Shown in pieces: positions 1 to 13,099 of a stretch of DNA of 64,000 nt. Source of the stretch: Mya arenaria (taxonomy: Eukaryota; Mollusca; Bivalvia; Myida; Myidae); NCBI RefSeq assembly GCF_026914265.1, contig NC_069133.1, positions 13,696,375 to 13,760,374 on the forward strand, in the 5' to 3' direction. Position 1 is the first letter of the stretch; each line of letters begins with the position of its first letter. The notes beneath the pieces are model-generated. The model was not told the origin of the DNA and made no database searches. It worked only from the letters and a program-made list of their open reading frames with translations. Both the position numbers and the translations under genes were made by a program.

Positions 1-559
1 TATATGAGAAACAAGTTTAGTGAAGAGGTTCATCCATGTACATATGTTTTATTGAAATATACATTTAGTCAAAAATACCACATTTTCAAGAAAAGTTTAA
101 AATAAATAACTTGCACGAGTCAAAAAATAGTCATAATCACAATTTTTTTGTAAAAATAGACACAATTTTACGATTAACTGAGATCGTATTGGTTTACACA
201 TTATTTATAACTATCATGTAAGGACTGACATAGCGATAAGGGTGCTAGAGCTTAGAATAGTGTAGATATAGTAAAAAATGAAAATCAAAGGTAATGAATT
301 TGTTTATAAGTCAAAGGAACATTTATCAAACTTGGCGGACATATTAATTGAAACAATATTAGGGTTGGTTAAGAAATGGAGCTGCTCGAGTGTAAACAAA
401 GCACGCAACTCTCGACCTCTTAAACTGATTTGGCCAACAATCGAAATTGACCGTGAAGTTAAGGTAAGACATGATCGGTCTAAATATGATTATGATTTGT
501 GAATAAATGAAGATGCCGGAGTATAAAAGATGTTACATACGGCTTCTTTCCATAAATTA

Positions 560-1010
560 TGAGCAATAACTCAAGACCAACTGGTCGAGATCTTAGTATC
601 ATACCTATTCTTTTAAATTTGATTATGATAGTTATATTAAGGAAGGTTCTAGAGTGGTGGTAATGTAAAACATATTATTTTTATTTAAGGGAAATAGCTC
701 TTGACCTCAGGTCATATTTAGTCCGTACTAGATCTTGTGGATACATATTTTGGGTCCATGTTTGAATAAGATTGGTTCAGAAATGTGAGTGCTGGAGAAA
801 CATAACAAACTAATTAAGTAAGACGGAAAACGACGAACAACGGCCAATAGGTGATCACAAAAGCTCATATCTTACCACATCGTGGTCAGTTGGGCAAAAC
901 AAGTGTGCTAAAAATACCTCAAACGGTAGAAATTTGTGTATGTTTCGTTATGTTTTATTCTGTTTTTTTATGATTTAAATAAGAATCATCTTACTTTTTT
1001 AATCAGATGT
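560..1010. repeat. Decayed dispersed repeat, copy 1
   Basis: About 640-1,000 resembles 5,625-5,885: both contain gaaataac/gaaatagctcttgac, attggttcagaaatgtg and a block ending in gcgatcacaaaaagc-like sequence followed by a T-rich segment. It is a degraded member of the bivalve repeat class that carries GATCACAAAAGCTCA near its end. The open frame at 278-502 runs into the same repeat-like text and is not supported as a gene. Confidence 0.4.
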
Positions 1011-1299
1011 TTGCTATATTTTCAAGCCAGTTATTTCCTTTTTTGCAAATTACATGTTATTTAGAAAGTTATGTGTTTGCTGTTTGAAAATCTGAAATGA
1101 TTTGTTTGGGTACAGGCCCAAAATACACAGATAGATAATAATATAGATATATGAGTTCTAAAACTCTAAAAGGCAATGAAACCTAACGTTGGTCTGGACG
1201 AAAAATGTGTAAAAGAACTACAACATTAAGCCAAAGTGCCTTCACGGTGAAGTGTCATCACTGATCGGGTTACTAGTTACTATACCATTCCTTCGAATA

Positions 1300-1830
1300 T
1301 AGTACGTTGTTGACTGCCAGACCAGTGCAGCTACATACATCTTTCCCAGCAGATGCATTCCAATGGCCTGTTAACAAGGTTCCAATGATGCATATTTGTG
1401 CAGGTTGTACCTGGTTGTACTAAGCATACCTTGTAGCGTTAGAATAAGCTGTACCACGATGTACATAAAAACTTACAGGACTAGACTTTGCGTAACCATT
1501 TCGTACAAAGCATACATTGCAAAACAAGATTGGGCTGTCCCATGCTGTAAATAGCATACATCGTTCTCCTGTACTTTGATGTGCATCGTATTCGTTGCAC
1601 ACCTAAATTTCGCTGTACCATGATGTGCATAGCATACATTCAAGACCTAAATTAGGCTGAACCATTATGTTCTTCGCATAAATTTCACACCTAAATTTGG
1701 CTGTACCTTGTTGTTCAAGCTTTCATTGCATGGCACACCTAAATTTGGCTGTACCATGTTGTCCAAGCTTTCATTGCATGGCATACCTAGATTTGGCTGT
1801 ACCATGTTGTAAATAACATGCATTGCGAAC
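1300..1830. repeat. Minisatellite, about 58-60 bp units
   Basis: Imperfect units built around cctaaatttggctgtacc and atgttgt..catagcatacattgc. The last three units (1,680-1,830) are the most similar. The ORF on the minus strand at 1,420-1,602 is a by-product of the repeat. Confidence 0.6.
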
Positions 1831-1834
1831 CATT

Positions 1835-2060
1835 GCGATTTTTACTCCATGAGTCATTCTCGGGACGAGTAAAACCTTTTATATTTCTTCTCAATGGGTC
1901 ATATTTGAACAAGGACAACCTATAAATTTCTACTCTAGGGCTCATACATGGACGAGGAGAATCTATATGATGTCCAGTCTACGAGTCTTGGGTCGAGGTG
2001 AACCTATACGATATTTACTTTACGGGTCATTCATAGCACGAGGACATTCTATGAATTATA
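1835..2060. repeat. Short tandem array, about 55-60 bp units
   Basis: About four diverged units sharing tttactct-x-x-gggtcat, gacgagg and aacctata. It abuts the preceding minisatellite. Confidence 0.5.
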
Positions 2061-2609
2061 CAAAATTCCATCATTTACACTTCTTAGCTATTTCAATACA
2101 ATGAAGAATAGTTGGCTGCAATGAATACAATTAATATGGGTGCTCCAAAGTTCTTTAGAAAGACTATTGCATGTTTTCAAACCACTTTGTATTAGTACTC
2201 GCATATTTTGAAGTTCTATATACACATCAACTTTTCCAAAATACTGCGGCATTTGTTTTTTTGCTTCCGATTGAGCCCAGAGTACCACAAATGAGCCGGA
2301 ATCGACGAAATGATGTATGATTGGTTTAAAAACATGAACTTCAGAGTGCGAATCGAATCGAAAGTGTCTAATATATTATAATTCAACCGAAAAAAATGAT
2401 TACTTTTTTAAAACGAAGGAATGTTAATCGAATCATTACTCTACATGACAATTTTAAATGCACATTTTAGATATTAAAAGGGCTCGAAGGAAATAAAGCT
2501 TCCTTTTCTTCTATAAATTTATATTTGGTGTCAGTGTTTTTCTTCAATGAGCGAGGTAATATGTTATAATAACAGGCGTGTAAAAACATAACAAATATGT
2601 ATTTGTTTA

Positions 2610-3660
2610 AAAAGATTCAAAGGCAATAACTCTTACAATATTAAGGTTGGATTTATATAACTCGTCACAAAAAAATCACAATTTACTGTGAATAAGTTCA
2701 TGAAGTCTGAAGTTGGAACCTTCAATGATTTTAAAACAATAAAATAACAATAATAAAAACAGATGACCCATATTCGAACTTGACTTAAAAACAACCTTTC
2801 TGAAAAATTTCCAGGATATTTGGGCTGCATATGTTACCTCTAGAGTGTTAACAAGATTTTCCTATTTGGACTTCGTGACCTTGTTTTTGACACATGACTC
2901 ATATTCCGACTTGAGATAGAAATGAACGAAACAACATTTCTGACAAATTTCCAGGATATTTGGGCTGAAAATGTTACCTCTAGAGTGTTAAGAAGGTTTT
3001 TTCCCATGTTTGGGCTCTGTGACCTAGTTTTTGACCTCAGTTGACCCATATTCAAACTTGAGCTAGAAATCATCGAAATAAACTTTCTGACAAATTTCCA
3101 TGATATTTTGGCTGAAAATGTTACCTCTGGAGTATTAACAAGGTTTTGCCATATTTGGGCTCTGTGACCTAGTTTTTCATACCGGATGGCCCATATTCGA
3201 ATTTGAGCTAGAAATCATCCAAACAACCTTGTTACAAATTTCCAGGATATTTGGACTGAAAATGTTACCTCTACGGTGTTAACAAGGTTTTGTCTATATT
3301 TGGGCTCTGTGACTTTTTTTTTACCCCAGATGACCGATTTTCGACCTTGAGCTAGAAATCATTGAAACAACCTCTCTGACAATTGGGCTAAAAAAATAGC
3401 CTCTAGAGTGTTAACAAGATTTTTCTGTTTTGGGGTCATGTGACGTAGTTTTTTTTATCCCAGATGACCCATATTCGAGCTCGTTCGAGTAATTACTAGG
3501 GCAATCATCCTGACCACGTTCGTGATAATTAAGGCAAATATGTGACCAGTAGTGTGTTAACAAACTAAGTGTGTACGGACGACAGACGACGAACGACGGA
3601 CGACGGACATTCATCGGTCGTAATAGCTCACGCTCAACCTAAGGCTAAGGTGAGCTAAAA
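2610..3660. repeat. Dispersed element with six tandem core units of about 140 bp
   Basis: The anchor gtgttaacaaggtttt recurs near 2,846, 2,984, 3,131, 3,276, 3,408 and 3,555. Each unit also carries gacccatattcgaacttgagc and tttccaggatatttgg. The element ends in a ggacgacggac-rich stretch and aggtgagctaaaac, a terminal signature common to bivalve pearl/Helentron-like repeats. ORFs on the minus strand within it are repeat shadows. Confidence 0.6.
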
Positions 3661-3871
3661 CACAAATAAAATCAAAAAGAAAAAATATTACCTAAGGCCA
3701 GTACTGTAAATTTAAATTATCAGAACATTTTACATTTGCAGTGCACAGCTTTAGACATGTTTACGGAAGACATGGTCTTAAAGCTATTTATATGACAGTT
3801 ACCATTTTAAAACAAAGCTAGAAGCGGTGTTATGAAACAAACAACATAGTTATGCGCTAGTACTTGTCCAT

Positions 3872-5071
3872 TTAACAAACAGAAGTATAAAGAATGTAGT
3901 CAGATTCAATTTGTTCAGTGGTACCATTTCCATCCTGATTAACATCATTTGTCTCTGTAACATTTTGTTTTACAAACACTGTGTTCTTCATGTTTTTCTT
4001 CTTTGCAAATGTGAGTATGTTCTTCGGCTTTTGCATCTGCTGAAATGTCTTCTTTACGATTCATGGGCATATAATCTGTAGTATTCGTTTTTGTTGTCAA
4101 TAATGTGACTGTTTCTTGGCCATTAAATAAAACTGCATGTTCATGCTGCAACGAGAACATTGATGATACATTGTACACCAAGACCGAATCAGCTGTGCAT
4201 CAAGGGGCCCGTTTCGTTAAAATATCTTAAATAGTATTTATATGTAGGGATTACAAAAACGGCATGTGTATTTTCCTAATGTCCATGACTTTGATTTCAA
4301 TGTATATGTTCTGCTTTATTTTGATTATAGCAATTATTTAACTCACACAAATGTATAGCAAATTATTTTGCACAATGATAGATAAATATTCACTTAGGAT
4401 AATTTTAAAATATATTTTTAAAGAAAAATATCCCGGGAGTTGATTTTAGTGAGGACATATCTTTGGTCATGCCAATCGTCAAAATATAGCGAGCATCTAA
4501 TCATGATAAGAGATTTAACCAAGTGCAAATATTCGTTTGTGAAATCAATACATGTTCAAACTTTTTTTCAGATGTAGTAGTTTTTATCCATACCTTATTA
4601 CTTCTATGAAATGATCTTTTCCTGAAACAGAAAAACACCAAACGTATTACTCGACAACAGACCTGCGCGTCTCAGACTTGAAGAACATCAACATTAATTT
4701 AGTGCCTCTATGGAAGACACAAACCGAATACATTACCTCCATTCGATGATAACGATATTGATGATAATAAGTATAAACACCAGGCCCACGATAATAAGCA
4801 CTACTTGATTGATATTTATTTTTTCAGAATCGGTTTGCTTCGTTGTAGGTTTTATCTCAGTGGCAGGAAAGGTTTTCAAACGTGTTCGGTCGATAAGGAT
4901 CGGGTGTATAATTGGCATACCACACCGTTCCGCAATGTGTAACACAACCAGCACTGTCAAATTTCTTCCAGCCAAATGCTCGTAAAATGTGTGGGACTCG
5001 ATGTCCGGAGGTGGACACGGTGCAAAGTTGACGAGAGAACAGACATCCAAAATGCTTGAACAAATATCCAT
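3872..5071 (-). CDS. Candidate small single-pass membrane protein with a phosphotyrosine-like tail
   Basis: On the minus strand the exons are 5071-4737, 4621-4594 and 4145-3945 (stop TGA), with phases closing to 187 residues. The first exon gives a short Cys-containing N-terminal part, a Thr/Lys stalk and one clear membrane helix at about 90-109 (VVLIIVGLVFILIIINIVII). The 28-nt second exon adds a basic stop-transfer segment (KRSFHRSNK), as expected on the cytoplasmic side. The tail contains DYMPMN, a YxxM-type motif. An alternative acceptor (exon 4039-3872) keeps phase and yields a different tail ending DYILYTSVC. No signal peptide is seen at the 5,071 ATG. The same bases are also open in a second frame (about 5,090-4,857) with several Cys and Trp, so upstream exons may exist and the N-terminus is unsure. 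Family unknown; receptor-like is inference only. Confidence 0.45.
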
Positions 5072-5624
5072 TTTCGTAGTTAAGTGTTTCCCTTATTTAA
5101 GTAGCATAATTAGTTATGTTTCACTTGTATGAAGTATCCGATTTTAAATATTTACGTTCGTATCTGGGTATGCTGTATGTATTGATATTTCCATTCGTAT
5201 GTATAACAAAGCTTTATGTCCATTATTAATCATCCATTCGAAATCCTTCTTTCACCTGAAAAGTAAAGTATTTAACGATACTAGCGATGACACTTAAAGG
5301 ATTTCTTACAAAACAGCTTGATAAGAAATCAACGTGACACAAATGCGGAACACAAGTTTGCTACTATTTATACATTTAAATGGAGAGAATACATAATAAT
5401 ATTACGATTAATGCCTTGTCGTGTATAACTTCCCAATACAAACAACTTGTATATATTGAAATGATATGATCCAAACAAATAAGGGTCAAAAATGGTAACT
5501 GCCTTACAGATATGATTATGCAATAACATGAAAGGTTTGATAAGATAAACATGACTTTAGCTTTAGAATTAATTTTAATAATAAAATGAAGGTGCTAGAA
5601 TGAAAGCAATGTTAAATAAGGTAT

Positions 5625-5890
5625 TTTTTAATTAAAGGAAATAACCTTGACATCTGATCATAGTTGGCCTATAATCGATATTGTGAATAAATACATCGCG
5701 TCCAAGTTGATTAAGATTGGTTCAGATATGTGGATGCTAGAGAAAGGTAACTAACTAATTGTGGAAGTTGGACGAACAAAGGGAAATAGGCGATCACAAA
5801 AAGCACTTCAAATGTTAGAAACTGTTGTATATTTCGTTATATTTTTATTCTGTATTTTCTATGATTTTTATAAGTATCATAATTCCTTAA
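5625..5890. repeat. Decayed dispersed repeat, copy 2
   Basis: Homologous to 640-1,000 (see that entry), including attggttcagatatgtg and gcgatcacaaaaagc. The small plus-strand ORF at 5,761-5,973 overlaps it and is not accepted as a gene. Confidence 0.4.
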
Positions 5891-6029
5891 ACTGTCCATG
5901 TGAATGGAAATGTAAATGTGGTGGACAAAATGGATCAATTGAAAAGGAATACGCTTGTTTATACTTAGTGTAGCTTAAAATGTCGTTTGGGGTGTCAAAC
6001 CCCTATATGACATTCGGAGCCTGTTTATT

Positions 6030-6270
6030 TTAGTCCCCATGTGAGCGTTTGCTCATCTTAAATTGCGTACCGAATCCTGAATCCGCCCTAGGATATATCT
6101 ATAACACACGTATTTTGCACTTAAAGGAATGTCAGTTTTATATGCAGTGCACGCTTTGTGGATTTTCGGAACGTGCACGTTGTGGAATTGAACCGCCTGC
6201 TAACATGAATACTGCTGGTAGTATATCAAACAAAACTGGTAAAAGTGTGTTGTAAGCCTTAATCAACGCA
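6030..6270 (-). repeat. Segment S, copy a (inverted, partial)
   Basis: The reverse complement matches 20,465-20,650 closely: both have aggcggttcaatt, aaatccacaaagcgtgc, aaactgacattc, atatatcctaggg and acgcaatttaag in the same order. It is the left-arm copy, opposite in orientation to copies b-e. Confidence 0.75.
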
Positions 6271-6779
6271 CCTACACAATCTTCCAAATTCTTTGTGCTT
6301 ATTGTGTGTACTTGGATTTTTAAACGAACTTAGCATTTGATGGGTTTTGAGCAACGGTGATCGCGGTCATTTCTCCTCAAAATGTTCCAAGTGAATTTCG
6401 AATCAATTGCAACATAAACCATTAATCAACCTTACATATAAATGAAAGTCGACTGCCGCCGTCTGCGTTGAGCGAACTTTTGTACAGTACATATCAACGT
6501 GAAACTTACTACTAAGTGGCGTGCTTATACACCTGCAAAACATCCATACAAGCACAATTTGCTTTTATTTATACTGGCCAATGCAATCGAAGCCTTAAAT
6601 TACTCTTTTTGATCGGTCAAAAATTAAATATTGTTGCATACAAGCTATCGTTCATGCTGGCATTACCATAACACACTACACATAAATGTGATGTAGATGA
6701 TATATAACAATGATGTATTAATAACAGCAGATTTAAAATGAAGCAAATAACCTGAAGCTTTACCCGGGGTAATGTTAAA

Positions 6780-8450
6780 ATGCACCCATGGCATGGTTTC
6801 GAGCCAGTTTGCTAGCAGCGTGAAAGCTTGCGATGACTTTTTAAACTCGGGTGTGCGACCATCAAATAAAGACGTTGAGACTGCCTCTTAAAATATATTT
6901 TTGCAACCAAAATATTTTACTTAGGCTTAGAAGTTTAAATTCATGTTGATGCATTCAAAGCGCATTTCGATTAGAATGGGGAATATAATCTAAAAACACA
7001 AGACACAAAATGGTGATCGAGAGGATCGTTTGTCTTCTATTATTGTTTTGTCCAATATGCAGACATCCATATTTTGAGTAAGTTGACAGAGCTATTTATC
7101 TTTTAAAATGTCAAGAGGCTTTTCGGAGTACAAGAATGTCCATACAACGAAGAGTTTTTCGTCATGCTTAATGAATAAAATTAGCGTGTTGGTCCTCGTC
7201 CTATTACTAATTATTATTATGTCGGAAGGGGTAAGGACAATACAACTTTCTATGTAAATCTAGAGTGATATATACGTACACACACCATTCATTACCTGTA
7301 ACGTATTACTAGTCACATATTATTTCCGAATACCATTAACAATATCATTTTATCCAATAAAGTGCGGAAGATGTATCATGTATAGCCCATCTACAAATAT
7401 GACGATTTTATTGTTAATGATATTACATTTATGGATGTAAACTGTATATCCAGCATCGTGACATTTTGAGGTGCCTTTTGGTTTGATCCTTTTACCTTTT
7501 ACTTTCAACCTGGTGTGTTTTGACGTAGATCCTTGTGTTTGGAATTTTTTCCTTGTGGATTTTGACTTTCATCATTGTGTGTTTTGCGTTGATCATTGTG
7601 TGATTTGATCCTTGTAAGTTTCCTTGTGTGTTTTTGCTTAAATCCGTGTGTGTTCTGCTTAAATCTGTGTGTGTTTTGGCTTTGATCCTTGTGTGTTTAG
7701 GCTTTGATCCTTGTGTGTTTCGGCGTAAATCCTTGTGTTTTTTGGCTTTGAACCTTGTGTGTTTTGGCTATGATCCCAGTGTGATTCGTGTTCATCTATG
7801 TGTGTTTTGGATTTGATCCTTGTTTGTTTTGTTTTTAATCCATGTTTTGTTTTGGCTTTGAACCTTGTGTGTTTTGGCTTTGACCCTAGTGTTATTTGGA
7901 TTCAACCATGTGTGTGTTGGATTTGATCCTTGTGTGTTTTGGCTTTGGTCATTGTATGTTTTGGCTTCGACCCTTGTGTAGTTTGGCTTTGAACCGTGTG
8001 TGTTTTGTCTTTTATCCTCACGTGTTTGGGCTTTGAACTTTGTGTGTTTTGGCTTTAGTCCTTGTGTGTAATGACTTCAATCCTTGTGAGTTTTGTCTTC
8101 AATCTTTGTTCTTTTTGGCTATGGTACATGTGCGTTTTGTCTCATTCCGTGTGCGTTTTGGGTTTGGTTCATGTGCAATTTGACTTTGACCATTGTGAGT
8201 TTTGGCCTTGACCCTTGTGTGATGTGGCCTTGACTCTTTTGGCCTTGACCCTTGCATGTATTGGCCTTGACGCTTGTACGTGTCGGCCTTGACCCCCTGT
8301 GTGTTTGGTCTCGTTTCTTTATACGGTTTATGTGTATTACAATGCAGAGTGTGTGTTTCATATACATAATGCTGTTTGTTTTTACCTCATTATATATGAT
8401 TTATGTGAAAAGTGTAAAATAAATCTGGGAATTGAAATGAAAAACTTTAA
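6780..8450 (-). repeat. Left arm of inverted duplication, with 22-bp minisatellite (array 1)
   Basis: About 7,460-8,320 is a degenerate array of roughly 22-bp units, tttgatccttgtgtgttttggc. Flanks on both sides match 13,380-14,400 in reverse complement: gttggtcctcgtcctattac (7,190) against 14,150, and tgtgtttcatatacataatgctgttt (8,354, split here by small changes) against 13,470-13,500. ORFs at 7,628-7,816 and 8,119-8,496 are repeat artefacts. Confidence 0.75.
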
Positions 8451-9690
8451 TTTACTGTCATTTTGTAAAAAAATCGTAATAAACTTCACCTCATGAACAC
8501 CGTAAGAAAATATTGCATTCAGTACTAAGCCACTTGTTTAATATTGCTTTTGGTTCTCACTCGGTGAAATATATTGCGATCTTACACTGAAACAAACACA
8601 ATTGTCCATACGACGTTGATATTTGTTTCTTTTTTGAAAAAGATCTAAAGTACTGAATCATTATTAGATTCATTTTTTTTCGATATTTGCATTACACAGT
8701 ACCTAACAAGCATTAATGTAGAGCAGATTTATACATGATCTTTTCTAACATTTTTATGTCATTCATACCAAATTCTGATTGTTTTATTTCGACGTTTTGA
8801 ATAGATCAAATATGTTGAAGTAAACATCACACGGACGACATAGCTTGTTGTCTGCAAACTCAACACTGGTATTGAACAAGAGAATACAAGCAGACAATGA
8901 AAATGAAATAATAATCAAACTGTAAGGCTATAAGAGCAAAATAACATATAAACTTACTGTATATTTTTTCCCTTAGCTCACATGTACACACAAAGAAACT
9001 TATTTAACAATAGTCTTTATTTAATATACAAATTTCATGACGCGCATTCAATATATCCAAGGTCAAGTAATTTCGTTTTAAAGCAATCCAAAGACGAATA
9101 ATTGTCGTTTATATTGCACTTTAAGTGCATACAGCTTATATTCAGATGTATCATTAAACTCATTACTGGATATTACCAAAACCTACATGCCATTCAATAA
9201 AACAGGAGTTACACCTAAAGAATGTCACAAACTAAATGTTTGTCAATCAGATACACCCAAGATGTACGTCTTACAAAAGCTTTTAACACTATTTCAATGA
9301 GGGCCTTTGTTTTAAAACACCTCAGAGACGATTATGTGTATTATGTGTATTTTAATGGTATCTCTGAGTGCACACGTTGCAAATTGATATGCATTAATGT
9401 CCTGGTTATATTTTAAACTTCAATAGTATCCAATACTCAAATAGTTTACGACAGTCAAAACACTATTTCATACTGATGAATCCAGGCAAATACATGAACT
9501 ATTATCATAGCTATTATTTGAAATAGTGTCAGACTTAATTTTCATGTTAATTTGTATTACCTCTGCGAGGTCAATACTTATGTGAAAAACTCAAGACTCA
9601 TTTTAAATATTTATATGAAAAGCTACAGAAACAAGCTCAGTAGCCGAAAATTTAAACATAAAGCCTTTAAAAGAGGCCTTCTTGAATACT
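8450..9690. other. AT-rich stretch without recognised features
   Basis: No exon, RNA gene or repeat boundary recognised. It corresponds to only about 140 bases in the right arm (13,240-13,380), so most of it looks like an insertion, or the right arm has lost it. Confidence 0.4.
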
Positions 9691-9812
9691 GCTTAACGTT
9701 AACTCGACGGCGGAGCGACAGACGCAGAACGACAAGCTGAGAAACGCGTGTTTATTCTCCCGGGCGGACGATTTCATTTTTTTTATATGGTTAAAAACGG
9801 GATAATTTCACT
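9690..9812 (+). repeat. Inner end of the left duplication arm
   Basis: Contains ttaactcgacggcgga and atatggttaaaaacggg in the order and orientation opposite to 13,100-13,240. Confidence 0.75.
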
Positions 9813-11160
9813 TTACCAAAACTTATGTGAGACAGCTCTATTTTCACAAATAATCTTGATGAAAGCAATTCCCGGTAAATTAATAATGTTTAACAGTATT
9901 CCTTAAACTATAGGCTTATAACATACTTGAACTTACAAAATCAAAACTCCACCATACATGAATCTTTTTTACGCAAATGACTAGTTTAGAACAAAGAGCG
10001 ATAATCTGGCAATACGTAGTTTTGCTGTAATTCCAGAAGTTAGCAGATCGTACTCAATTTGTTAGAGATTGCGAAGTTAAACTGCCGATTCGAGAAAGAT
10101 CTAGGTCTTTCAGCTACCATGTTTGTATACATAACTTGACTTCTTTGTGGGGGTCACATGATTACCACTCAGTTAATTGACGCTCCCGTCGTTTAAGCTT
10201 GACACTGTCATCCTTTTGCGGGGCTTTAACGTTGAGCTTTACTTACTGATGGCAGTCTTTTTCTATGGGAATAAAAGCGCCACGTTCATTTATTGCGATC
10301 ACCCTTGATCTGGAAATATTTGGGAAAGGGTTGTACGCAAATTTTACCTAGAATGAATTTGTACGTTAATAAAGATTTTCAGGAAAAACAAAAAAGAATT
10401 AGAAACAAGAAGTGCATGTTCAATTAACCGATTGTTCATGAAAATCAGGGATATTTTTAATTGTGTTTCTTTAGAATAAATTAACGGACAATTAAGGATA
10501 ATTTGCAAACATAAAATACTAGAACCTTTCTGTGACTAAATGCATTTTCCAACCCCAAGGTCGTCATAGTATGGTTTTGGGTACAATATATGTTCGGTTA
10601 GAGAATAAAAGCGAAGAGACCAATAAAATGGTCTAAATACATGTAGTTTATTTTAAAATCGAAAAAAAGGCGGAATAGTCAGAAAACGCAGCCGACGGAC
10701 GCACATCGTGGTAGCGGCGTGCTGCTAACAATACAACCTCAGTACCACAATGAAATATTTAAAAAAAATGACACTGATCAAGCGGAACGTAATAATTAAT
10801 ATATATAATCGTGTCAAATCCATCTCTCTAAAGGAGACAGGTATAAATATTAGCTCTTAGCTACCTTAACAATCCTTACTTATTATGAATGGAATTATGT
10901 CCTTGTTTAACGTACTTCCATATGTTAACCGAATGTGTCTATCAATATAAAGCGAGCTGCCTTATGAAGCAGTTAAGCAGTGCTCCGTTATGAAATCAAA
11001 CTGGAATAGTTTTCTTAACATATTAGTATACAGCCAACTTTCATAATTTGTCCACACATTACATATAACGGATTGGGATTGTTTCCATTTGAGAACCGAT
11101 TAATTGCTTTACGAATACAACTCATGCAAAAGAGAACAAAATCATAGACGTCGAAAGTAA
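9812..11160. other. Spacer of the inverted duplication, no gene recognised
   Basis: AT-rich. A slightly GC-richer patch near 10,140-10,320 shows no open frame or RNA structure that I can support. Confidence 0.35.
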
Positions 11161-11699
11161 TCAGGAAAGGTTTATGTTGTTAATGCCCTTGTAGATAAAC
11201 AGCCAGTTATTGATGCATGGCCATGTCCTCTTGATGAAAATGATTCTGGGCCAGTAAATTAAGAACAAAACTGTTATTCAACTCTTGTGTGTTTTGAGAA
11301 ATATGCGACCCTTAAAAGGACTTTATGTTTTACATTTCCGAATATGCATTGCAGTGATGTATATAAAACTGCTGATGTAATCGTTGATGAACAATTGATA
11401 AAACATGTCACTGAAAATATTATTGATATTTAAGATGAGTTTATTTCACAAGAAACTGGTTATCAACGTGACTGTTAAAGTGATTATGCGCCCGACAATA
11501 TTCCAAAGAACCGTAATTTATATATTTCTAAAACAAACAAAGATGTAATTGAAGTTGTGCGAGAAAAAGTTGGTAAATATATTAATACAATTCCAGATGA
11601 TGCCAAAATAGGAAACAGAAATTCAACGTATACATATGCACCATCAAGATTCTAAATGTCTTTGCATCCCAAGCATACTTTTTAGACAGAGAGGGAGTG

Positions 11700-12187
11700 T
11701 TAAAAGGACTGTACACCAGATTGGCACCAAAAAAGGTTTTTTCTGTAATGAATCTCAGGACAATTACTTAAAGAGATGGTTTACTCTTTGATATCATAAT
11801 TGTAAAAAAATAATACCAAAATGTAAAACAAATCGAATCGGAGACCGGGTTCGCCAAAATTGCAGCCCAGTGTTGTATCCACTGTGCCACGAAGGCTTAG
11901 TCTGAACGTTTGGAACATTTCAGCTATATAACTAACTTGGTCATATCACGTGATAACATCAACTAGCCAATCACACATAAGGAATTCTACTAGGTGGATT
12001 AACCTAGTAATCTTTTTTTTAAATGGAAAAATACCATAAAACTGCGAAAAATAAATTCATTGTAAACTATGTGGTACTTCAGTTAGTAAATTTTAATGCA
12101 TTGTATACATCGATACCAAGTTTATGTCAGTTTTCGACAATTTTCGTGTTTTTCGCTATTTCATCATACGGAGTACAGCCCCTTTAA
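11700..12187. mobile_element. MITE with TTAAARGGRCTGTAC termini (family R), 488 bp
   Basis: The left end TTAAAAGGACTGTACACC and the reverse-complemented right end TTAAAGGGGCTGTACTCC are imperfect TIRs. It contains a tRNA-like stretch on the minus strand (about 11,905-11,830) with A-box-like TGGCACAGTGG. It is inserted in the Helitron relic. A relative lies at 61,393-61,799. Confidence 0.7.
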
Positions 12188-12369
12188 TAATGAAAGAAAA
12201 TTTCAGTACCTTACAGTGATATCGCAATATGAAAAAAGTGTAGGAAAACGTGCCAAATAGTATCTGGTGATACAGATAAATGAAAAAGTAAACCTTGCTG
12301 TCAGAGGTTATGAACATAAAATGCACAAGTAAGGGGTGCCAGTTGTATTAGCGACATATTTTTAATTGA

Positions 12370-12668
12370 GGTGGTGTGTAAGCTTATTTATACTGTCACT
12401 AGGGCCTTGCCCATTCGGCGAGTGCTCCGTTAAGTTTGTGGGTCATTTTAAGGGTTTTGGAGCATAGTGCACAGACAGAATGTAACCCTGGTTAGAGCTA
12501 CCCTGGTTCTTTAACGTGCACCAGTGAACAGCACTGTCACACGGGACCCCCATTTAACGTCCCTCCCGGAAGACGCTTAGTATTGTAGTGATGCGACGGG
12601 GAATCGAACCTGCGACCCCTGGATTGAAACTCAAGTGTGTTTCCACTAGACCACGTATTAGCCACTTT
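12370..12668 (-). mobile_element. tRNA-derived SINE
   Basis: On the minus strand the head has an RNA polymerase III A box (TGGTCTAGTGG, 12,653-12,643) and B box (GGTTCGATTCC, 12,610-12,600). The body contains GCACGTTAAAGAACC, of the kind found in conserved central domains of marine-invertebrate SINEs. It sits inside the Helitron relic. Confidence 0.75.
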
Positions 12669-13099
12669 TTTAAAAAAAAATGACTATGGTTATTTCATTT
12701 TTAAACAATTATCTAGCCTACTCGATTTGTATTTTCTATGATACGTCAATAAGGTCTACCAGCATGGTTTATGCCTCTGTATATTACAGATATCAATTGG
12801 AAAGACCTTTTGAATATACTGGCTAAATCAGATGAAAACATAAATAACATCAATGAACAATTTGAAAAATTTCATTGGAACAGCGCCTTGTTCTAGTATC
12901 GCCCTTTGTTCTAAATTTGACATTGGCATAAAAAAAGATTTATGTCTTGCGGAGTTTTTGAAAGGTAAGTTTTATATTACAGACTGTAAAGTTTAAGTAT
13001 TTTATAAAGGTAATATTTATGGAATAGTGATACACTGTATTTAATAACCAGGAGTTTATTGGGAAAAATAGAAGAGTCTTACTAATAGTATTGACAAAG

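Larger units (their letters stand above)
11167..12960 (+). pseudogene. Decayed Helitron Rep/helicase-like coding region, interrupted by a MITE and a SINE
   Basis: A coding-like frame with several in-frame stops can be followed at 11,167-11,656, 12,190-12,366 and 12,723-12,960. The last part starts near FVFSMIRQ, then a stop, then GLPAWFMPLYITDINWKDLL. This matches the MIRQLG-x-PTWF-x-x-x-S-x-x-x-x-x-W signature at the start of the Helitron helicase-like N-terminal domain. Earlier parts (for example SDYAPDNIPKNRNLYI) are compatible with the N-terminal region of such proteins but were not matched to a motif. A 488-bp MITE (11,700-12,187) and a tRNA-SINE (about 12,370-12,668) sit inside the frame. 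Rep catalytic HxH and Y motifs are not visible, so the copy is dead and partial. Confidence 0.5.

Noticed and set aside
278..502. 74-residue ORF near the window start
   Set aside because: Runs into dispersed-repeat text and lacks motif or splice support, although a GGTAAG donor-like site lies at about 460.
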